A stretch of DNA of 64,000 nt from Roseateles sp. (GTDB lineage: Bacteria; Pseudomonadota; Gammaproteobacteria; Burkholderiales; Burkholderiaceae_C), in contig NZ_JAFAGT010000060.1 of the NCBI RefSeq assembly GCF_019237615.1, positions 1-64,000 of the forward strand, in the 5' to 3' direction. Of the stretch, positions 25,195 through 34,991 are shown in pieces (position 1 is the stretch's first letter; each line of letters begins with the position of its first letter). The notes beneath the pieces are model-generated. The model was not told the origin of the DNA. It saw only the letters and a list, made by a program, of their open reading frames with translations, and searched no databases. The position numbers and the translations under genes were made by a program.

Positions 25195-26492
25195 GGCGCG
25201 GATTCGGCGTGGGCCGATCGGCACAGAACGGTGCCGCCACGCTGGTGGTGGTCATGGTGCTGTTCCTTGTGATGGCCCTGCTGGCTGCCTATGCCAACCG
25301 CAGCCTGATGTTCGAGCAGCGCATCTCGGGCAGCTACTACCGTGCCAGCCTGGCACAGGAGATGGCCGAGGGCGGCGTGGAATGGACGGTGGCCATGTTG
25401 AATGGCACCGGCATCGATGCCAGCTGCCAGCCGGTGAGCAGCGGCGGGACACGGTTCGCCGACAAGTACCTCGCCATTTCATCGGTGGATCGCAGTGTGC
25501 AGAGCAAGACTGCTGCCGCCCTGGAATTCGCGGTCGATTGCGCCAGAACCGGCAACACCCTGGTCTGCCGCTGCCCGGCGCCCAACGACCGGACCGCCCA
25601 GCCCGCCACGACCGTTCAGGGCCTGCTCGTGCCCAGCTTCGGGCTTGCCCTGGGCACCGACGTGACCCTGCACTACGGCAGCTTCCAGGTGACCTCGCAG
25701 GGCTGCAGCGACAGCAGTGTCGACAACTGCAGGACCGATGGTGCGGAGGGCCGCAGCCCGAAGGCCATCGCCACGTCCGTGCAGACGGCGTCCATCGCCT
25801 TCATCGCCGCGGTGCCCTCCTCTCCCGCCAGCCCCTTGACGGTCAAGGGCAGCCTGACGACCACGGGCAGTGGCGGGCTGGGCCTGCACAACACCGATCC
25901 AGCATCTTCAGGCCTGCTGGTCGTCTCGGGCGGGACTGCGCCGGCCCTCGTCGACGCCCGCATGGACAGCGTGCCCGGCACCCCACCCGCACAGGCGCGC
26001 ATCTTCGACGACGCCGGACTGAGTAGCTTGTCCGCCGACTGGTTCTTCCGAACCTATATGGGCATGGCGCCCAGCCGCTACCAGAACCATCCGTCGCTGC
26101 GCGTCGTCACCTGCCCCGCCGGTGATTGCGGGCCGGCTCTGCAGGCCGCCTACGCCGCGGGCCAGCGCATCCTGTGGATTGCAGGCCCCATGACCATCGC
26201 CTCCAACGTCGTCATCGGTGCCGTCAACGACCCGCCGCTGATCATCGTCAACGGCAATGTCGTGCTGAGCGGGCCCATGCAGATCAACGGCATGCTGGTG
26301 GCGCTCGGCGACCTGGCCTGGAGCAACACCGGGGGGCTCACGTCGCTGATCACGGGCATGGTGCTGGTCCAGGGCGACATGACCGCGACGGGCAGCATGG
26401 ACATCCAGTACCTGCAATCCATCGCCAATCAGCTCCGCAACCGCCAGGGCAGCTATGCGCGGGTCTCCGGCAGCTTGATCGACGCCGACTGA
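25191..26492 (+). CDS. pilX: PilX-family minor pilin / pilus assembly protein
   Basis: A 433-residue protein. The N-terminus RSAQNGAATLVVVMVLFLVM is the PilX_N type hydrophobic helix, which lacks the canonical Glu5, and MFEQRISGSYYRASLAQEMA fits the PilX pattern. The C-terminal part is long compared with a typical PilX and is beta-rich with a regular run of turns (PPLIIVNGNVVLSGPMQING), like the extended versions in Burkholderiales. No pilY1 adhesin gene follows. Confidence 0.75.
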   Translation: MRRGFGVGRSAQNGAATLVVVMVLFLVMALLAAYANRSLMFEQRISGSYYRASLAQEMAEGGVEWTVAMLNGTGIDASCQPVSSGGTRFADKYLAISSVDRSVQSKTAAALEFAVDCARTGNTLVCRCPAPNDRTAQPATTVQGLLVPSFGLALGTDVTLHYGSFQVTSQGCSDSSVDNCRTDGAEGRSPKAIATSVQTASIAFIAAVPSSPASPLTVKGSLTTTGSGGLGLHNTDPASSGLLVVSGGTAPALVDARMDSVPGTPPAQARIFDDAGLSSLSADWFFRTYMGMAPSRYQNHPSLRVVTCPAGDCGPALQAAYAAGQRILWIAGPMTIASNVVIGAVNDPPLIIVNGNVVLSGPMQINGMLVALGDLAWSNTGGLTSLITGMVLVQGDMTATGSMDIQYLQSIANQLRNRQGSYARVSGSLIDAD

Positions 26493-26505
26493 CGGAGGCA
26501 GAGCC

Positions 26506-27834
26506 ATGTCCGAGCTGCATTCCACCTCCGCATCGCCCCGCACATCCACACGCCAGCAGGGCGTCACCCTGATCGAGGCACTCGTGGCCTTGCTGGTGAT
26601 GTCCTTCGGCATGCTTGCCCTGGTGGGCCTGATGAGCAACCTCCGCTATGGCGCGGATCTCGCCAAGCAGCGCAGCGAAGCCATGCGCATTGCGCGCGCT
26701 GAAATCGCCCAGATGCGCGATTTCTCCGAACTCCGCCGCGCCTCCAGCACGCCGGCTTCCGCCGGGGTCTACGCCGCAATGCTCGCCGAAACCGTCACCC
26801 CTTTGCCGGTGAGGCCGGTGACGCTGCCCGACTCCAATACGACCTATGTCGTGCAGCGCAACATCGGCTCCCTCGCTACCGGCGGGCAGGGGCTGACGGT
26901 GCGCGTGAACGTGAGCTGGACGGACCGGACCGGGGACCTGCAGTTCGTCAACCTCGACACCGTCATCGCCTCCGTCGACCCGGTCTTCAGCGCAGTGGTG
27001 GGGTTCACGCCTCGCAGGGCCCCGCTGACCCAGCCGTCCGCCCGCAACCCGGCCATTCCGGCCGGAGCCAAGCAACTGGGCAAGGACATCAGCGCCTTCC
27101 GCCCCGACGCGCTGGCTGGCACGGTCTGGGTCTTCAACAACCTGGATGGCACCATCATCGGCAAATGCGAAATCCCCGCCGGCACGCCGGTGTCCACGCT
27201 CACCACCGCCGATGTCGAGTCCTGCATCAACGGCACGGTCGGCTATCTGCTCAGCGGCGTGGTCCGCTTCTCCAACACCAGCCCGCCCAACCCCGGCCTG
27301 CCCGAAGCCGGCGGCTTTCAGCTGGGCCTGAGCATCGTCAACGGGACCTATTGGCTGCCGCGGCTCACACCCCAGGGTGTTCCGGTGATGAGCAGCGGCA
27401 ACATGGTGCTGGACAGCTTTGTCGCCACGGCTCCCGCGGCAGCGGACCAGCAGTGCCTCAGCGATTCGGCCAGCAGCCCGCCCTACGTCAGCTACTACTG
27501 TGTCGTCTACCCGAAGGAGGCCGGTCCCGCCGGCTCGCGCCTGACCTGGTCGGGCCAGTTGGTCCTGACGGGTTTTGCGACCGGCGCCAGCGCCGCCCAG
27601 TTCCGCGTCTGCCGCTACAGCGCCGACTACAACGGCAGCGGCGGCGGCTTCACGGCCGACTGGACGGCCCTGGAGAACGAAGAGCATCCGGCCGTCTACG
27701 CCAAGGTCGCCGGCTCGCTGACGCGCCAGAACTTCCTGGTGGTGCGCGGCGACCTCAACTGCCCCACGGCGCCCGCCGTCGATCCGGCCCACGGCGTCTT
27801 CGCCGACTATTCGACGATCCAATTGCAGCCTTGA
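26506..27834 (+). CDS. pilV: PilV-family minor pilin
   Basis: A 442-residue protein with prepilin leader ending RQQG-VTLIEALVALLVMSF and the PilV-type segment around NLRYGADLAKQRSEAMRIA. The long C-terminal domain contains cysteines at DQQCLSD, SYYCVVY and FRVCRYS that may form disulfides, as expected for a surface-exposed pilin tip subunit. It completes the minor pilin operon; no pilY1 gene follows and ribD begins 28 bases later. Confidence 0.78.
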   Translation: MSELHSTSASPRTSTRQQGVTLIEALVALLVMSFGMLALVGLMSNLRYGADLAKQRSEAMRIARAEIAQMRDFSELRRASSTPASAGVYAAMLAETVTPLPVRPVTLPDSNTTYVVQRNIGSLATGGQGLTVRVNVSWTDRTGDLQFVNLDTVIASVDPVFSAVVGFTPRRAPLTQPSARNPAIPAGAKQLGKDISAFRPDALAGTVWVFNNLDGTIIGKCEIPAGTPVSTLTTADVESCINGTVGYLLSGVVRFSNTSPPNPGLPEAGGFQLGLSIVNGTYWLPRLTPQGVPVMSSGNMVLDSFVATAPAAADQQCLSDSASSPPYVSYYCVVYPKEAGPAGSRLTWSGQLVLTGFATGASAAQFRVCRYSADYNGSGGGFTADWTALENEEHPAVYAKVAGSLTRQNFLVVRGDLNCPTAPAVDPAHGVFADYSTIQLQP

Positions 27835-27862
27835 CGGAGGGCGCGCTGGCTAGACTGGCGAC

Positions 27863-28894
27863 ATGAATCCGCCGGACCTCCATGCCGCCCTGCTGCGCGC
27901 ACTCTCCCTGGCCGAGCAAGCCGTCGGCCTGAGCGACCCCAACCCCCGCGTCGGCTGCGTCATCCTGGCGCCCGACGGCCGTGAGCTGGGTGCCGGCCAC
28001 ACCCAGGTCGCGGGCCAGGCCCACGCCGAGGTCATGGCGCTGCGGGATGCCGCCGCCCGCGGCCACGACGTGCGCGGGGCGACGGCCGTCGTCACGCTGG
28101 AGCCCTGCTCCCACCATGGCCGCACGCCGCCCTGCTGCGACGCGTTGATTGCTGCGGGCATCGCGAACGTCGTCTGCGCCATCGAGGATCCCAACCCCCA
28201 GGTCGCCGGCCAGGGCCTGTCGCGACTGCAGGCCGCGGGCATCCGGGTCGAGCTGGCCGAGCCCGCCGTCGCCGCGGCGGCCCGCGAGCTGAACATCGGC
28301 TTCTTCTCGCGCATGCAGCGCGGCCGCCCCTTCGTGCGCCTGAAGTCGGCCATCTCGCTGGACGGCCGCACTGCCCTGCCGGACGGTCGCAGCCAATGGA
28401 TCACCGGCGAAGCGGCCCGCGCCGACGGCCATGCCTGGCGCAAGCGCGCGGGCGCCGTGCTGACCGGCATAGGTACCGTGCTGGCCGACGATCCGCGGCT
28501 GGACGTGCGCCTGGTGCCCACAGCCAGGCAGCCGCTGCGCATCGTGCTGGATCCGCGGGGCCGCATGCCGGCCGACGCCTGCCTGCTGCAGCCGCCCGGC
28601 GAGGCCCGCGTCATCGGCCCGGGCCGTGCCGACCTGCCTGCCCTGCTCACCGAGCTGGGCGGCCAGGGCATCAACGAGTTGCACGTCGAGGCCGGTCCGA
28701 CGCTGTCAGGCGCTTTCCTCGATGCCGGCCTTGTCGACGAGTTGCTGGTCTACCAGGCGCCCCTGCTGATCGGCGAGGGCCGCCCGCTCGCTGCGCTGGC
28801 GCCTCTGGCCGAGCTCGGCCATGCCCGTCGCTGGCAACTGCTCGAGGCCACCTCCGTGGGTCAGGATCTGCGCCTGCGTCTGCGGCCGACCTAG
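27863..28894 (+). CDS. ribD: Riboflavin deaminase/reductase
   Basis: A 343-residue bifunctional enzyme for the second and third steps of riboflavin synthesis. The zinc deaminase domain has HAEVMAL and PCSHHGRTPPC; the reductase domain has VRLKSAISLDGRTAL and the GPTLSGAFL substrate loop. It opens a rib operon (ribD, ribBX, ribH). No FMN riboswitch precedes it: only 28 bases separate it from pilV. Confidence 0.95.
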   Translation: MNPPDLHAALLRALSLAEQAVGLSDPNPRVGCVILAPDGRELGAGHTQVAGQAHAEVMALRDAAARGHDVRGATAVVTLEPCSHHGRTPPCCDALIAAGIANVVCAIEDPNPQVAGQGLSRLQAAGIRVELAEPAVAAAARELNIGFFSRMQRGRPFVRLKSAISLDGRTALPDGRSQWITGEAARADGHAWRKRAGAVLTGIGTVLADDPRLDVRLVPTARQPLRIVLDPRGRMPADACLLQPPGEARVIGPGRADLPALLTELGGQGINELHVEAGPTLSGAFLDAGLVDELLVYQAPLLIGEGRPLAALAPLAELGHARRWQLLEATSVGQDLRLRLRPT

Positions 28895-28918
28895 GGTCGC
28901 CACCTACAATTGCCCGCT

Positions 28919-30016
28919 ATGCCCATCTCCCCCATTCCCGAGCTGGTCGCCGAGTTGGCCGCCGGCCGCATGGTCATCCTGGTCGACGAGGAAGATCGCG
29001 AAAACGAGGGCGATCTCGTCCTCGCCGCCGACCTCGTCACGCCCGAGGCGATCAACTTCATGGCCAAGCATGGCCGCGGCCTGATCTGCTTGACGCTGCC
29101 GCGCGAGCATTGCGAGCGACTGCAGTTGCCGCCGATGACGCGCCGCAACGGCACCCAGCATGGCACGGCCTTCACCGTGTCCATCGAGGCGGCCACCGGT
29201 GTCACGACCGGCATCTCCGCCGCCGACCGCGCCCGCACCGTGCAGGCCGCGGTCGCCGCCGAGGCCAAGGCCAGCGACCTGGTCCAGCCCGGCCACATCT
29301 TCCCGTTGCAGGCACAGGACGGCGGCGTGCTGATGCGCGCCGGCCATACAGAGGCCGGCTGCGACCTGGCCCGCATGGCCGGCCTGTCGGCCACCTCCGT
29401 GATCTGCGAGATCATGAAGGACGATGGCAGCATGGCCCGGCTGCCCGATCTGGAGATCTTCGCCAAGGAGCACGGCCTGAAGATAGGCACGATCGCCGAC
29501 CTCATCGAGTACCGCAGCCGTCACGAGAGCCTGATCACGCGCGTCGCCCAGCGCCGCCTGAACACGGCCCAGGGCGAGTTCGACTGCCAGGTCTTCACCG
29601 ACCGCACGGGCGCCACCCACCTGGCCCTCAGCCATGGTGCCTGGCAACCCGGCGACGAGGTGCTGGTGCGGGTGCATGAGCCGCTGTCCGTCATGGACCT
29701 GCTGGAGGCCGGCTCCTGCGGCCACTCCTGGGGCCTGCCGGCTGCGCTGGCGGCGCTCAAGGCCAGCCCGGCCGGTGCCGCAGTGCTGCTGAACTGCGGC
29801 GAGGATGCCGCCGGTGTGCTGGCCCGCGTGCAATCCAGCGAGCCGGTCGCGGTCTCCAAGGGTGCCATGGACCTGCGCACCTACGGCGTCGGCGCCCAGA
29901 TCCTGAAGGCCCTGGGCGTGCACCGCATGAAGCTGCTGGGCAGCCCGCGCCGCATGCCCAGCATGACCGGCTACGGCCTCGAAGTGACCGGCTTCGTCGC
30001 CCCCCCTTCCTGCTGA
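28919..30016 (+). CDS. ribB: DHBP synthase fused to a degenerate GTP cyclohydrolase II domain (RibBX type)
   Basis: About 365 residues. The N-terminal 200 residues are an intact 3,4-dihydroxy-2-butanone-4-phosphate synthase: [11 protein letters not shown] and KHGRGLICL, with [12 protein letters not shown]. The C-terminal half has the RibA fold, but where GTP cyclohydrolase II carries three zinc cysteines there is [20 protein letters not shown], leaving one Cys. This matches the RibBX group shown in Shewanella to make only the butanone phosphate. A separate ribA is expected elsewhere. The ATG is preferred to the TTG three codons before. Confidence 0.9.
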   Translation: MPISPIPELVAELAAGRMVILVDEEDRENEGDLVLAADLVTPEAINFMAKHGRGLICLTLPREHCERLQLPPMTRRNGTQHGTAFTVSIEAATGVTTGISAADRARTVQAAVAAEAKASDLVQPGHIFPLQAQDGGVLMRAGHTEAGCDLARMAGLSATSVICEIMKDDGSMARLPDLEIFAKEHGLKIGTIADLIEYRSRHESLITRVAQRRLNTAQGEFDCQVFTDRTGATHLALSHGAWQPGDEVLVRVHEPLSVMDLLEAGSCGHSWGLPAALAALKASPAGAAVLLNCGEDAAGVLARVQSSEPVAVSKGAMDLRTYGVGAQILKALGVHRMKLLGSPRRMPSMTGYGLEVTGFVAPPSC

Positions 30017-30032
30017 ACGACGGAGGCACGCG

Positions 30033-30506
30033 ATGCAAGATTCCGAACAAGGCCGGCCCGGCTTCGAGGGCGCACTCGACGGTAGCGAGCTCAGCATCGC
30101 CATCGTGCAGGCACGCTTCAACGACGCCATCACCTCGGCCCTGGCCAGCGCCTGCCTGGCCGAGCTGTCGGTGCTGGGCGTGCCGGCCGAGGCCATCCGC
30201 CACGTGACCGTGCCCGGCGCGCTGGAGGTGCCGCTGGCCCTGCAGGCGCTGGCCGAGAGCGATGACTACGACGCGCTGATCGCACTGGGCTGCATCATCC
30301 GCGGCGAGACCTATCACTTCGAGCTGGTGGCCAACGAAAGCGGCGCGGCCATCACGCGCGTCGGCCTGGACCATGGCACTCCCATCGCCAACGCCATCCT
30401 CACCGTCGAGAACGAAGCCCAGGCCTGGGCCCGGGCCGAACCCAAGGGCCGCGACGCCGCGCGCGTTGCCGTCGAGATGGCCAACCTGCTGAAAGACATC
30501 GAGTGA
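30033..30506 (+). CDS. ribH: Lumazine synthase
   Basis: A 157-residue enzyme joining the butanone phosphate from RibBX to the pyrimidine from RibD to give lumazine. Motifs [24 protein letters not shown] and [12 protein letters not shown] with the catalytic His are present. Its end overlaps nusB by 4 bases, the usual ribH-nusB pairing in proteobacteria. Confidence 0.96.
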   Translation: MQDSEQGRPGFEGALDGSELSIAIVQARFNDAITSALASACLAELSVLGVPAEAIRHVTVPGALEVPLALQALAESDDYDALIALGCIIRGETYHFELVANESGAAITRVGLDHGTPIANAILTVENEAQAWARAEPKGRDAARVAVEMANLLKDIE

Positions 30507-30985
30507 ACGCCACCCCCGCCAAGACCGGCAATCGACCCGGCGCCAAGCGCGCCCCCGCCAAGTCCGCCCGCCGCCGCTCGCGCGAGGCCGCCGTGCAAGG
30601 CCTGTACCAATGGCTGCTGACCGGCGAGGACGTCGGCGCCATCAACGCCCTCGGCCGCGAGCAGGAAGGCTATGCCAAGCTCGACGTCAAGCATTACGAC
30701 GCGCTGTTGACCGGCTGCGTGAACGAGGCCGCCGACCTCGACGCCATCCTGTCCCGTCACGTGGACCGCCAGACCACCGAGCTCTCGCCCATTGAGCACG
30801 CCATTCTGATGATCGGCGCCTACGAGCTCAAGCACTGCATCGACATCCCCTACAAGGTCGCTATCAACGAGGCGGTCGAACTGGCCAAGTCCTTCGGTGG
30901 CACCGATGGTCACAAATACGTCAATGGCGTGCTGGATCGCGCGGCCGTCGACCTGCGCCCCGTCGAGGTCAGCGCGCGCCGATGA
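30503..30985 (+). CDS. nusB: Transcription antitermination factor NusB
   Basis: A 160-residue all-helical protein that binds boxA RNA with S10/NusE in rRNA antitermination. A basic N-terminal tail of about 25 residues (Lys/Arg/Ala-rich) is longer than usual, then [14 protein letters not shown] begins the core and [13 protein letters not shown] ends it. It starts at the GTG inside the ribH end and overlaps the following aminotransferase gene by 4 bases. Confidence 0.95.
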   Translation: MNATPAKTGNRPGAKRAPAKSARRRSREAAVQGLYQWLLTGEDVGAINALGREQEGYAKLDVKHYDALLTGCVNEAADLDAILSRHVDRQTTELSPIEHAILMIGAYELKHCIDIPYKVAINEAVELAKSFGGTDGHKYVNGVLDRAAVDLRPVEVSARR

Positions 30986-32160
30986 AGCTCGCCTCGCGGC
31001 TGGCCCGCATCGAGCCCTTCTACGTGATGGAGCTGGCCAAGGCCGCGGCCCAGGCGGCGGCCGGTCCGCTGTGTGATCCCGCCCGCGGCGGACGGCGCAT
31101 GATCCGGCTGCATGTCGGCGAGCCCGATTTCGGCGCCTCGCCGGCAGTGCGCGATGCCGCCGCCCGCGCCGCGCAGGGCCCCACGCCCTACACCGACTCG
31201 CTGGGCCTGCCTGCACTGCGCGAGGCCATCTCGCGCTGGTATGCGCAGCGGTTCGGCCTTGTCATCGCCCCTGAACGCATCGCCATCACGGCCGGCGCAT
31301 CGGCCGGCCTGCAGCTCGCCTGCCTCGCCCTCTTCGAGCGCGGCGACGAGGTGTTGATGCCCGACCCGTGCTATCCCTGCAACCGCCACTTCGTGGCGGC
31401 CACCGACGCGACGCCTCGCCTGCTGCCCACCGGCGCGGCCGAGCGCTTCCAGCTCGGTGCCGGCCAGGTGCGCGAGGCCTGGACACCGGCCACGCGCGGC
31501 GTGCTGCTGGCCTCGCCCAGCAACCCCACCGGCACCTCCATCGCGCCCGAGGTGCTGGCCGACATTGCCGGCTTTGTGCGCAGCCAGGGTGGCGTCACGG
31601 TCGTCGACGAGATCTACCTGCCGCTGAGCTACGAGGAGCATTTCGGCCACAGCGCGCTGGCCCTGGGCGACGACATCGTCTCGGTCAACAGCTTCTCCAA
31701 GTACTTTGGCATGACGGGCTGGCGGCTGGGCTGGCTGGTGCTGCCGCCTGCCCTGGTGCCGGCCATCGAGCGGCTGGCGCAGAACTTCTACATCTGCCCG
31801 TCCACGCTGGCGCAGCTTGCGGCGCTGGCCTGCTTCGAGCCCGAATCCATCGGCGAGTACGAGCGTCGTCGCGCCGTGCTGAAACAGCGCCGCGACTACA
31901 TCGTGCCGGCGCTCGATGCGCTGGGCCTGAGCGTGCCGGTGCCGCCGGACGGCGCCTTCTACGCCTGGATGGACGTCAGCCGCCACCACCCCGACAGCTG
32001 GACGTTCGCTCATGAGCTGCTGCAGCGGGCCCAGATCGCGCTGACGCCGGGTCGCGACTTCGGTGTCGCCGACCCGCAGCGCTGGATGCGGCTGTCCTTC
32101 GCCTCGTCCATGGAGGACCTGGAAGAAGCCGTCGCCCGCCTGCGCGAGGTGCTGGCGTGA
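30982..32160 (+). CDS. Class I/II PLP-dependent aminotransferase
   Basis: A 392-residue fold-type I aminotransferase. The PLP lysine lies in [26 protein letters not shown] and the C-terminal MRLSFASS arginine are the usual PLP and carboxylate contacts. The best guess is an aspartate/alanine-type transaminase; the substrate is not certain. It is coupled by ATGA to nusB and by GTGA to ybgC, an order common in Burkholderiales. Confidence 0.88.
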   Translation: MKLASRLARIEPFYVMELAKAAAQAAAGPLCDPARGGRRMIRLHVGEPDFGASPAVRDAAARAAQGPTPYTDSLGLPALREAISRWYAQRFGLVIAPERIAITAGASAGLQLACLALFERGDEVLMPDPCYPCNRHFVAATDATPRLLPTGAAERFQLGAGQVREAWTPATRGVLLASPSNPTGTSIAPEVLADIAGFVRSQGGVTVVDEIYLPLSYEEHFGHSALALGDDIVSVNSFSKYFGMTGWRLGWLVLPPALVPAIERLAQNFYICPSTLAQLAALACFEPESIGEYERRRAVLKQRRDYIVPALDALGLSVPVPPDGAFYAWMDVSRHHPDSWTFAHELLQRAQIALTPGRDFGVADPQRWMRLSFASSMEDLEEAVARLREVLA

Positions 32161-32552
32161 GCTTCGAGTTCCCGATCCGGGTCTACTGGGAAGACACCGA
32201 TGCCGGTGGCATCGTCTTCTATGCCAACTACCTGAAGTTCTTCGAGCGCGCCCGCACCGAGTGGCTGCGCGCGGCCGGCGTCGAGCAGCACCAGCTGCGC
32301 GAGGATACCGGCGTCATCTTCGTCGTCGCGGCCACCAGCCTGCGCTATCTCGCGCCGGCCCGGCTCGACGACCTGCTGACCGTCACCGTCGAACCCCTGC
32401 CCGCCGGCCGTGCCAGCCTCGTCGTTCGCCAGCGCGCGCTGCGCGGCGACACGCTGCTGTGCGAAGGCGAGATCCGCATCGGTTGCGTGCGCGCCGACGA
32501 CCTGAAACCCCAACGCCTGCCCGACACCGTCGTCGCGGCGATCACTGCATGA
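32157..32552 (+). CDS. ybgC: Tol-Pal-associated acyl-CoA thioesterase
   Basis: A 131-residue hotdog thioesterase with the 4HBT signature YWEDTDAGGIVFYANYLKFF, where Asp is catalytic, then ERARTEWLR. YbgC acts on acyl-CoA or acyl-ACP and is commonly first in the tol-pal operon. A GTG start overlaps the aminotransferase stop. Confidence 0.93.
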   Translation: MSFEFPIRVYWEDTDAGGIVFYANYLKFFERARTEWLRAAGVEQHQLREDTGVIFVVAATSLRYLAPARLDDLLTVTVEPLPAGRASLVVRQRALRGDTLLCEGEIRIGCVRADDLKPQRLPDTVVAAITA

Positions 32553-33223
32553 ACCAAGAACTCTCCATCGTCTCCCTGATCCTGCATGCCAGCTTCGCGG
32601 TGCAGCTCGTCATCGCGGGCCTGCTGCTCGTGTCGCTGGCGAGCTGGAGCGTCATCTTCGGCAAGCTCATCGGTCTGGGCCAGATCAAGCGCCGCAACGA
32701 CGCCTTCGAGGCCGAGTTCTGGAGCGGCAAGAACCTCAACGACCTCTACCAGTCGGTTGGCAGCCGCCAGGACGGCGCGCCGCTGGAGCGCATCTTCGCG
32801 TCCGGCATGCGCGAGTTCCTGAAGCTGCGCGAGAAACGCGTCACCGACGCCGGTGCCCTGCTCGACGCGGCGCGCCGCGCCATGCGCGCCAGCTTCCATC
32901 GCGAGCTGGATGCGATGGAGAGCAACCTGTCCTTCCTCGCCTCGGTCGGTTCCGTGTCGCCCTACGTGGGCCTGTTCGGCACCATCTGGGGGATCATGCA
33001 CGCCTTCGTGGGCCTGTCCAACCTGACGCAGGTGACGCTGGCCACCGTGGCCCCCGGCATTGCCGAGGCGCTGGTCGCGACGGCCATCGGCCTGTTCGCC
33101 GCCATCCCGGCCGTGCTGGCCTACAACCGCTTCGCGCGCCAGATCGACCGCAGCGCGATCACGCTGGAGACCTTCATCGAGGAGTTCTCCAACATCCTGC
33201 AACGCAACGCGACGCAGCACTGA
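32549..33223 (+). CDS. tolQ: Tol-Pal system protein TolQ
   Basis: A 224-residue inner-membrane proton channel subunit. Three membrane helices are visible: FAVQLVIAGLLLVSLASWSV, YVGLFGTIWGIMHAFVGL and ALVATAIGLFAAIPAVLAY. With TolR it uses the proton gradient to energise TolA, keeping the outer membrane attached during division. The ATG overlaps the ybgC stop. Confidence 0.96.
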   Translation: MNQELSIVSLILHASFAVQLVIAGLLLVSLASWSVIFGKLIGLGQIKRRNDAFEAEFWSGKNLNDLYQSVGSRQDGAPLERIFASGMREFLKLREKRVTDAGALLDAARRAMRASFHRELDAMESNLSFLASVGSVSPYVGLFGTIWGIMHAFVGLSNLTQVTLATVAPGIAEALVATAIGLFAAIPAVLAYNRFARQIDRSAITLETFIEEFSNILQRNATQH

Positions 33224-33657
33224 TGGCCACCGTCTCCTCCCGTGGCGGTCGCCGGCGCCGCACGATGAACGAGATCAACATGGTCCCGTTCATCGACGTG
33301 ATGCTGGTGCTGCTCATCATCTTCATGGTCAGCGCACCGCTGATCACGACCGGCCTCGTGGACCTGCCCAGCGTGGGCAAGAGCCGCCAGCAGCCCGAGC
33401 ATGTCATCCAGGTCATCGTCGGCACCGACGAGAAGCTCAAGATCAAGGTCGACCAGCTGGAGCCCGAGTCCATCCCGGTCAACCGGCTGGCCGAGCGCGT
33501 CAAGAAGGCCCAGGGGAGCGACGCGAACAACCCCGTCGTCATCTCCGCCGACAAGAACGTCAAGTACGAGGCCGTCGTGCAGGTCATGGACTCGCTGCAG
33601 CGCGCCGGCATCCAGCGCGTCGGCCTGGCCGTGAAGAGCGGCGCGTCCAGCCAATGA
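33223..33657 (+). CDS. tolR: Tol-Pal system protein TolR
   Basis: A 144-residue ExbD/TolR protein. The single membrane helix NMVPFIDVMLVLLIIFMVSA holds the proton-carrying Asp. The rest is periplasmic and ends in the ALAGI-like VVQVMDSLQRAGIQRVGLA. Its start overlaps the tolQ stop by one base. Confidence 0.96.
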   Translation: MATVSSRGGRRRRTMNEINMVPFIDVMLVLLIIFMVSAPLITTGLVDLPSVGKSRQQPEHVIQVIVGTDEKLKIKVDQLEPESIPVNRLAERVKKAQGSDANNPVVISADKNVKYEAVVQVMDSLQRAGIQRVGLAVKSGASSQ

Positions 33658-33664
33658 TCGATCG

Positions 33665-34525
33665 ATGAGCGTCGCGACCCTGCGTCCCCCTGAAGCCGCC
33701 GGCCTGGGCCGCGGCCTCGTGCTTGCGCTGATCGCGCACGGCCTGCTCATCCTCGCGTTGAGCTACGGCCTGCATTGGCGCAGCGACTCGTCGGCTGCCT
33801 TCGAGGCCGAGTTGTGGTCGGCCGTACCGCAGGTCGCCGCACCCCGCGAGGAGGCCCCGCCGGAGCCCGAGCCTCAGGCCCAGCCCAAGCCCGATCTGAA
33901 GGCGCAGCAGCGCGCGGCCGAGGAAGCCGCCGCCGAGCAGCGCGAAGCCGAGATCGCGGTCGCCAAGGCCCGGAAGATCAAGGAAGAGAAGGCCCGCGAG
34001 GACGCCGCCAGACTCGAGCGCGAGAAGGTGGCCAAGGAAAAGGAAGCCAAGGAAGCCAAGGACAAGGCCGCCAAGGAGAAGGCGGCCAAGGAAGAGCAGG
34101 ACCAGCGCAAGAAGCTCCAGGACGCCAAGGCGGCGAAGGAGGCCAAGGAGGCCGATGCCCGCCGGGAGGCGCAGCGCCAGGAGTTCCTGCGCCGCATCCA
34201 GGGGATGGCCGGCGGTACGCCGGGCTCGACCGGGGCGGCAGCGCAGAACTCCGCGCCGTCGGCGGGCTACGCGGGCCGCATCAAGGGCAAGATCCGCCCG
34301 CTCATCATCTACTCGGACGACGGCGCCGCAAACCCGACCGCCGAAGTGCAGGTTGCGCTGGGCCCCGACGGCCGCATCCTCGGCACCAAGGTGCTCAAGG
34401 CCAGCGGCGACGGCGATTGGGACCGCGCCGTGCTGCGCGCCATCGAGAAGGCCGAGACGCTGCCCCGCGACGTCGACGGCCGCGTGCCACCGGTGCTGAT
34501 CCTCAGCTTCCGCCCACGCGAATAA
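33665..34525 (+). CDS. tolA: Cell envelope protein TolA
   Basis: A 286-residue protein: N-terminal membrane helix (GLVLALIAHGLLILALSYGL), a Pro/Glu stretch, then a Lys/Glu/Ala-rich coiled coil (about residues 75-180), and a C-terminal TonB-like domain (YAGRIKGKIRPLIIY to VPPVLILSFRP). It transmits TolQR energy across the periplasm. tolB and pal do not follow; instead a convergent doxX gene overlaps its end by 23 bases, so those partners must be elsewhere. Confidence 0.93.
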   Translation: MSVATLRPPEAAGLGRGLVLALIAHGLLILALSYGLHWRSDSSAAFEAELWSAVPQVAAPREEAPPEPEPQAQPKPDLKAQQRAAEEAAAEQREAEIAVAKARKIKEEKAREDAARLEREKVAKEKEAKEAKDKAAKEKAAKEEQDQRKKLQDAKAAKEAKEADARREAQRQEFLRRIQGMAGGTPGSTGAAAQNSAPSAGYAGRIKGKIRPLIIYSDDGAANPTAEVQVALGPDGRILGTKVLKASGDGDWDRAVLRAIEKAETLPRDVDGRVPPVLILSFRPRE

Positions 34526-34991
34526 ACCGGTCGACGGACCAGCGGCCGGAGCCGAACAATGCGATCACCAGGGCCAACACACCCCACAGCATGTGCTGGG
34601 CCTGGGCGACTGGCGTGAAATCCTCGCTCATCAGCGAAAGCGCCGCCATCAGGTTCACGACGAACAGGCTCGCGCCGGCGAAGCGCCCGGCCAGCCCCAG
34701 CACCAGCAGCACCGGCAGCACCAGCTCGCCCGTCGTGCCCATGTAGGCGGCCAGCGTGGGCGGCAGCAGCGGCACCTGGTAGTAGTCGTGGAACAGGGCC
34801 AACGTCGACGACCAGTCGCGCAGCTTGGTCAGGCCGGACATGAAGAAGATCCGGGCCACATAGAGCCGTGCCGCCAGTAGGGCCAGGGACTGCAACTGGC
34901 TCAGCAGCGCCTCCAGGGGCGCCGGCAGCCGCGTGGGCGCCAGGCCCGGGTCGGTGAAGGCGCGCAGCGTGCGGGAGATCAGGGTGTTCAT
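34503..34991 (-). CDS. DoxX-family membrane protein of the bufferin operon
   Basis: A 162-residue DoxX protein with about four hydrophobic helices, starting LAARLYVARIFFMSGLTKLRDW, which is the family signature. DoxX members are quinone- or redox-related membrane proteins and are often the last gene of DUF2282-DUF692-DUF2063 operons, as here. Its start overlaps the DUF2063 stop by four bases. Confidence 0.87.
   Translation of the reverse strand: MNTLISRTLRAFTDPGLAPTRLPAPLEALLSQLQSLALLAARLYVARIFFMSGLTKLRDWSSTLALFHDYYQVPLLPPTLAAYMGTTGELVLPVLLVLGLAGRFAGASLFVVNLMAALSLMSEDFTPVAQAQHMLWGVLALVIALFGSGRWSVDRFIRVGGS

Noticed and set aside
26350-27822. 490-codon minus-strand frame opposite pilV
   Set aside because: Antisense of pilV; Ala/Gly/Val-rich with no family features.
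27835-27862. FMN riboswitch before ribD
   Set aside because: The 28-base gap is far too short for the aptamer and the conserved blocks are absent.
34000-34180. Lys/Glu/Ala-rich stretch as tandem repeat DNA
   Set aside because: It is the normal coiled-coil region of TolA, not a repeat element.
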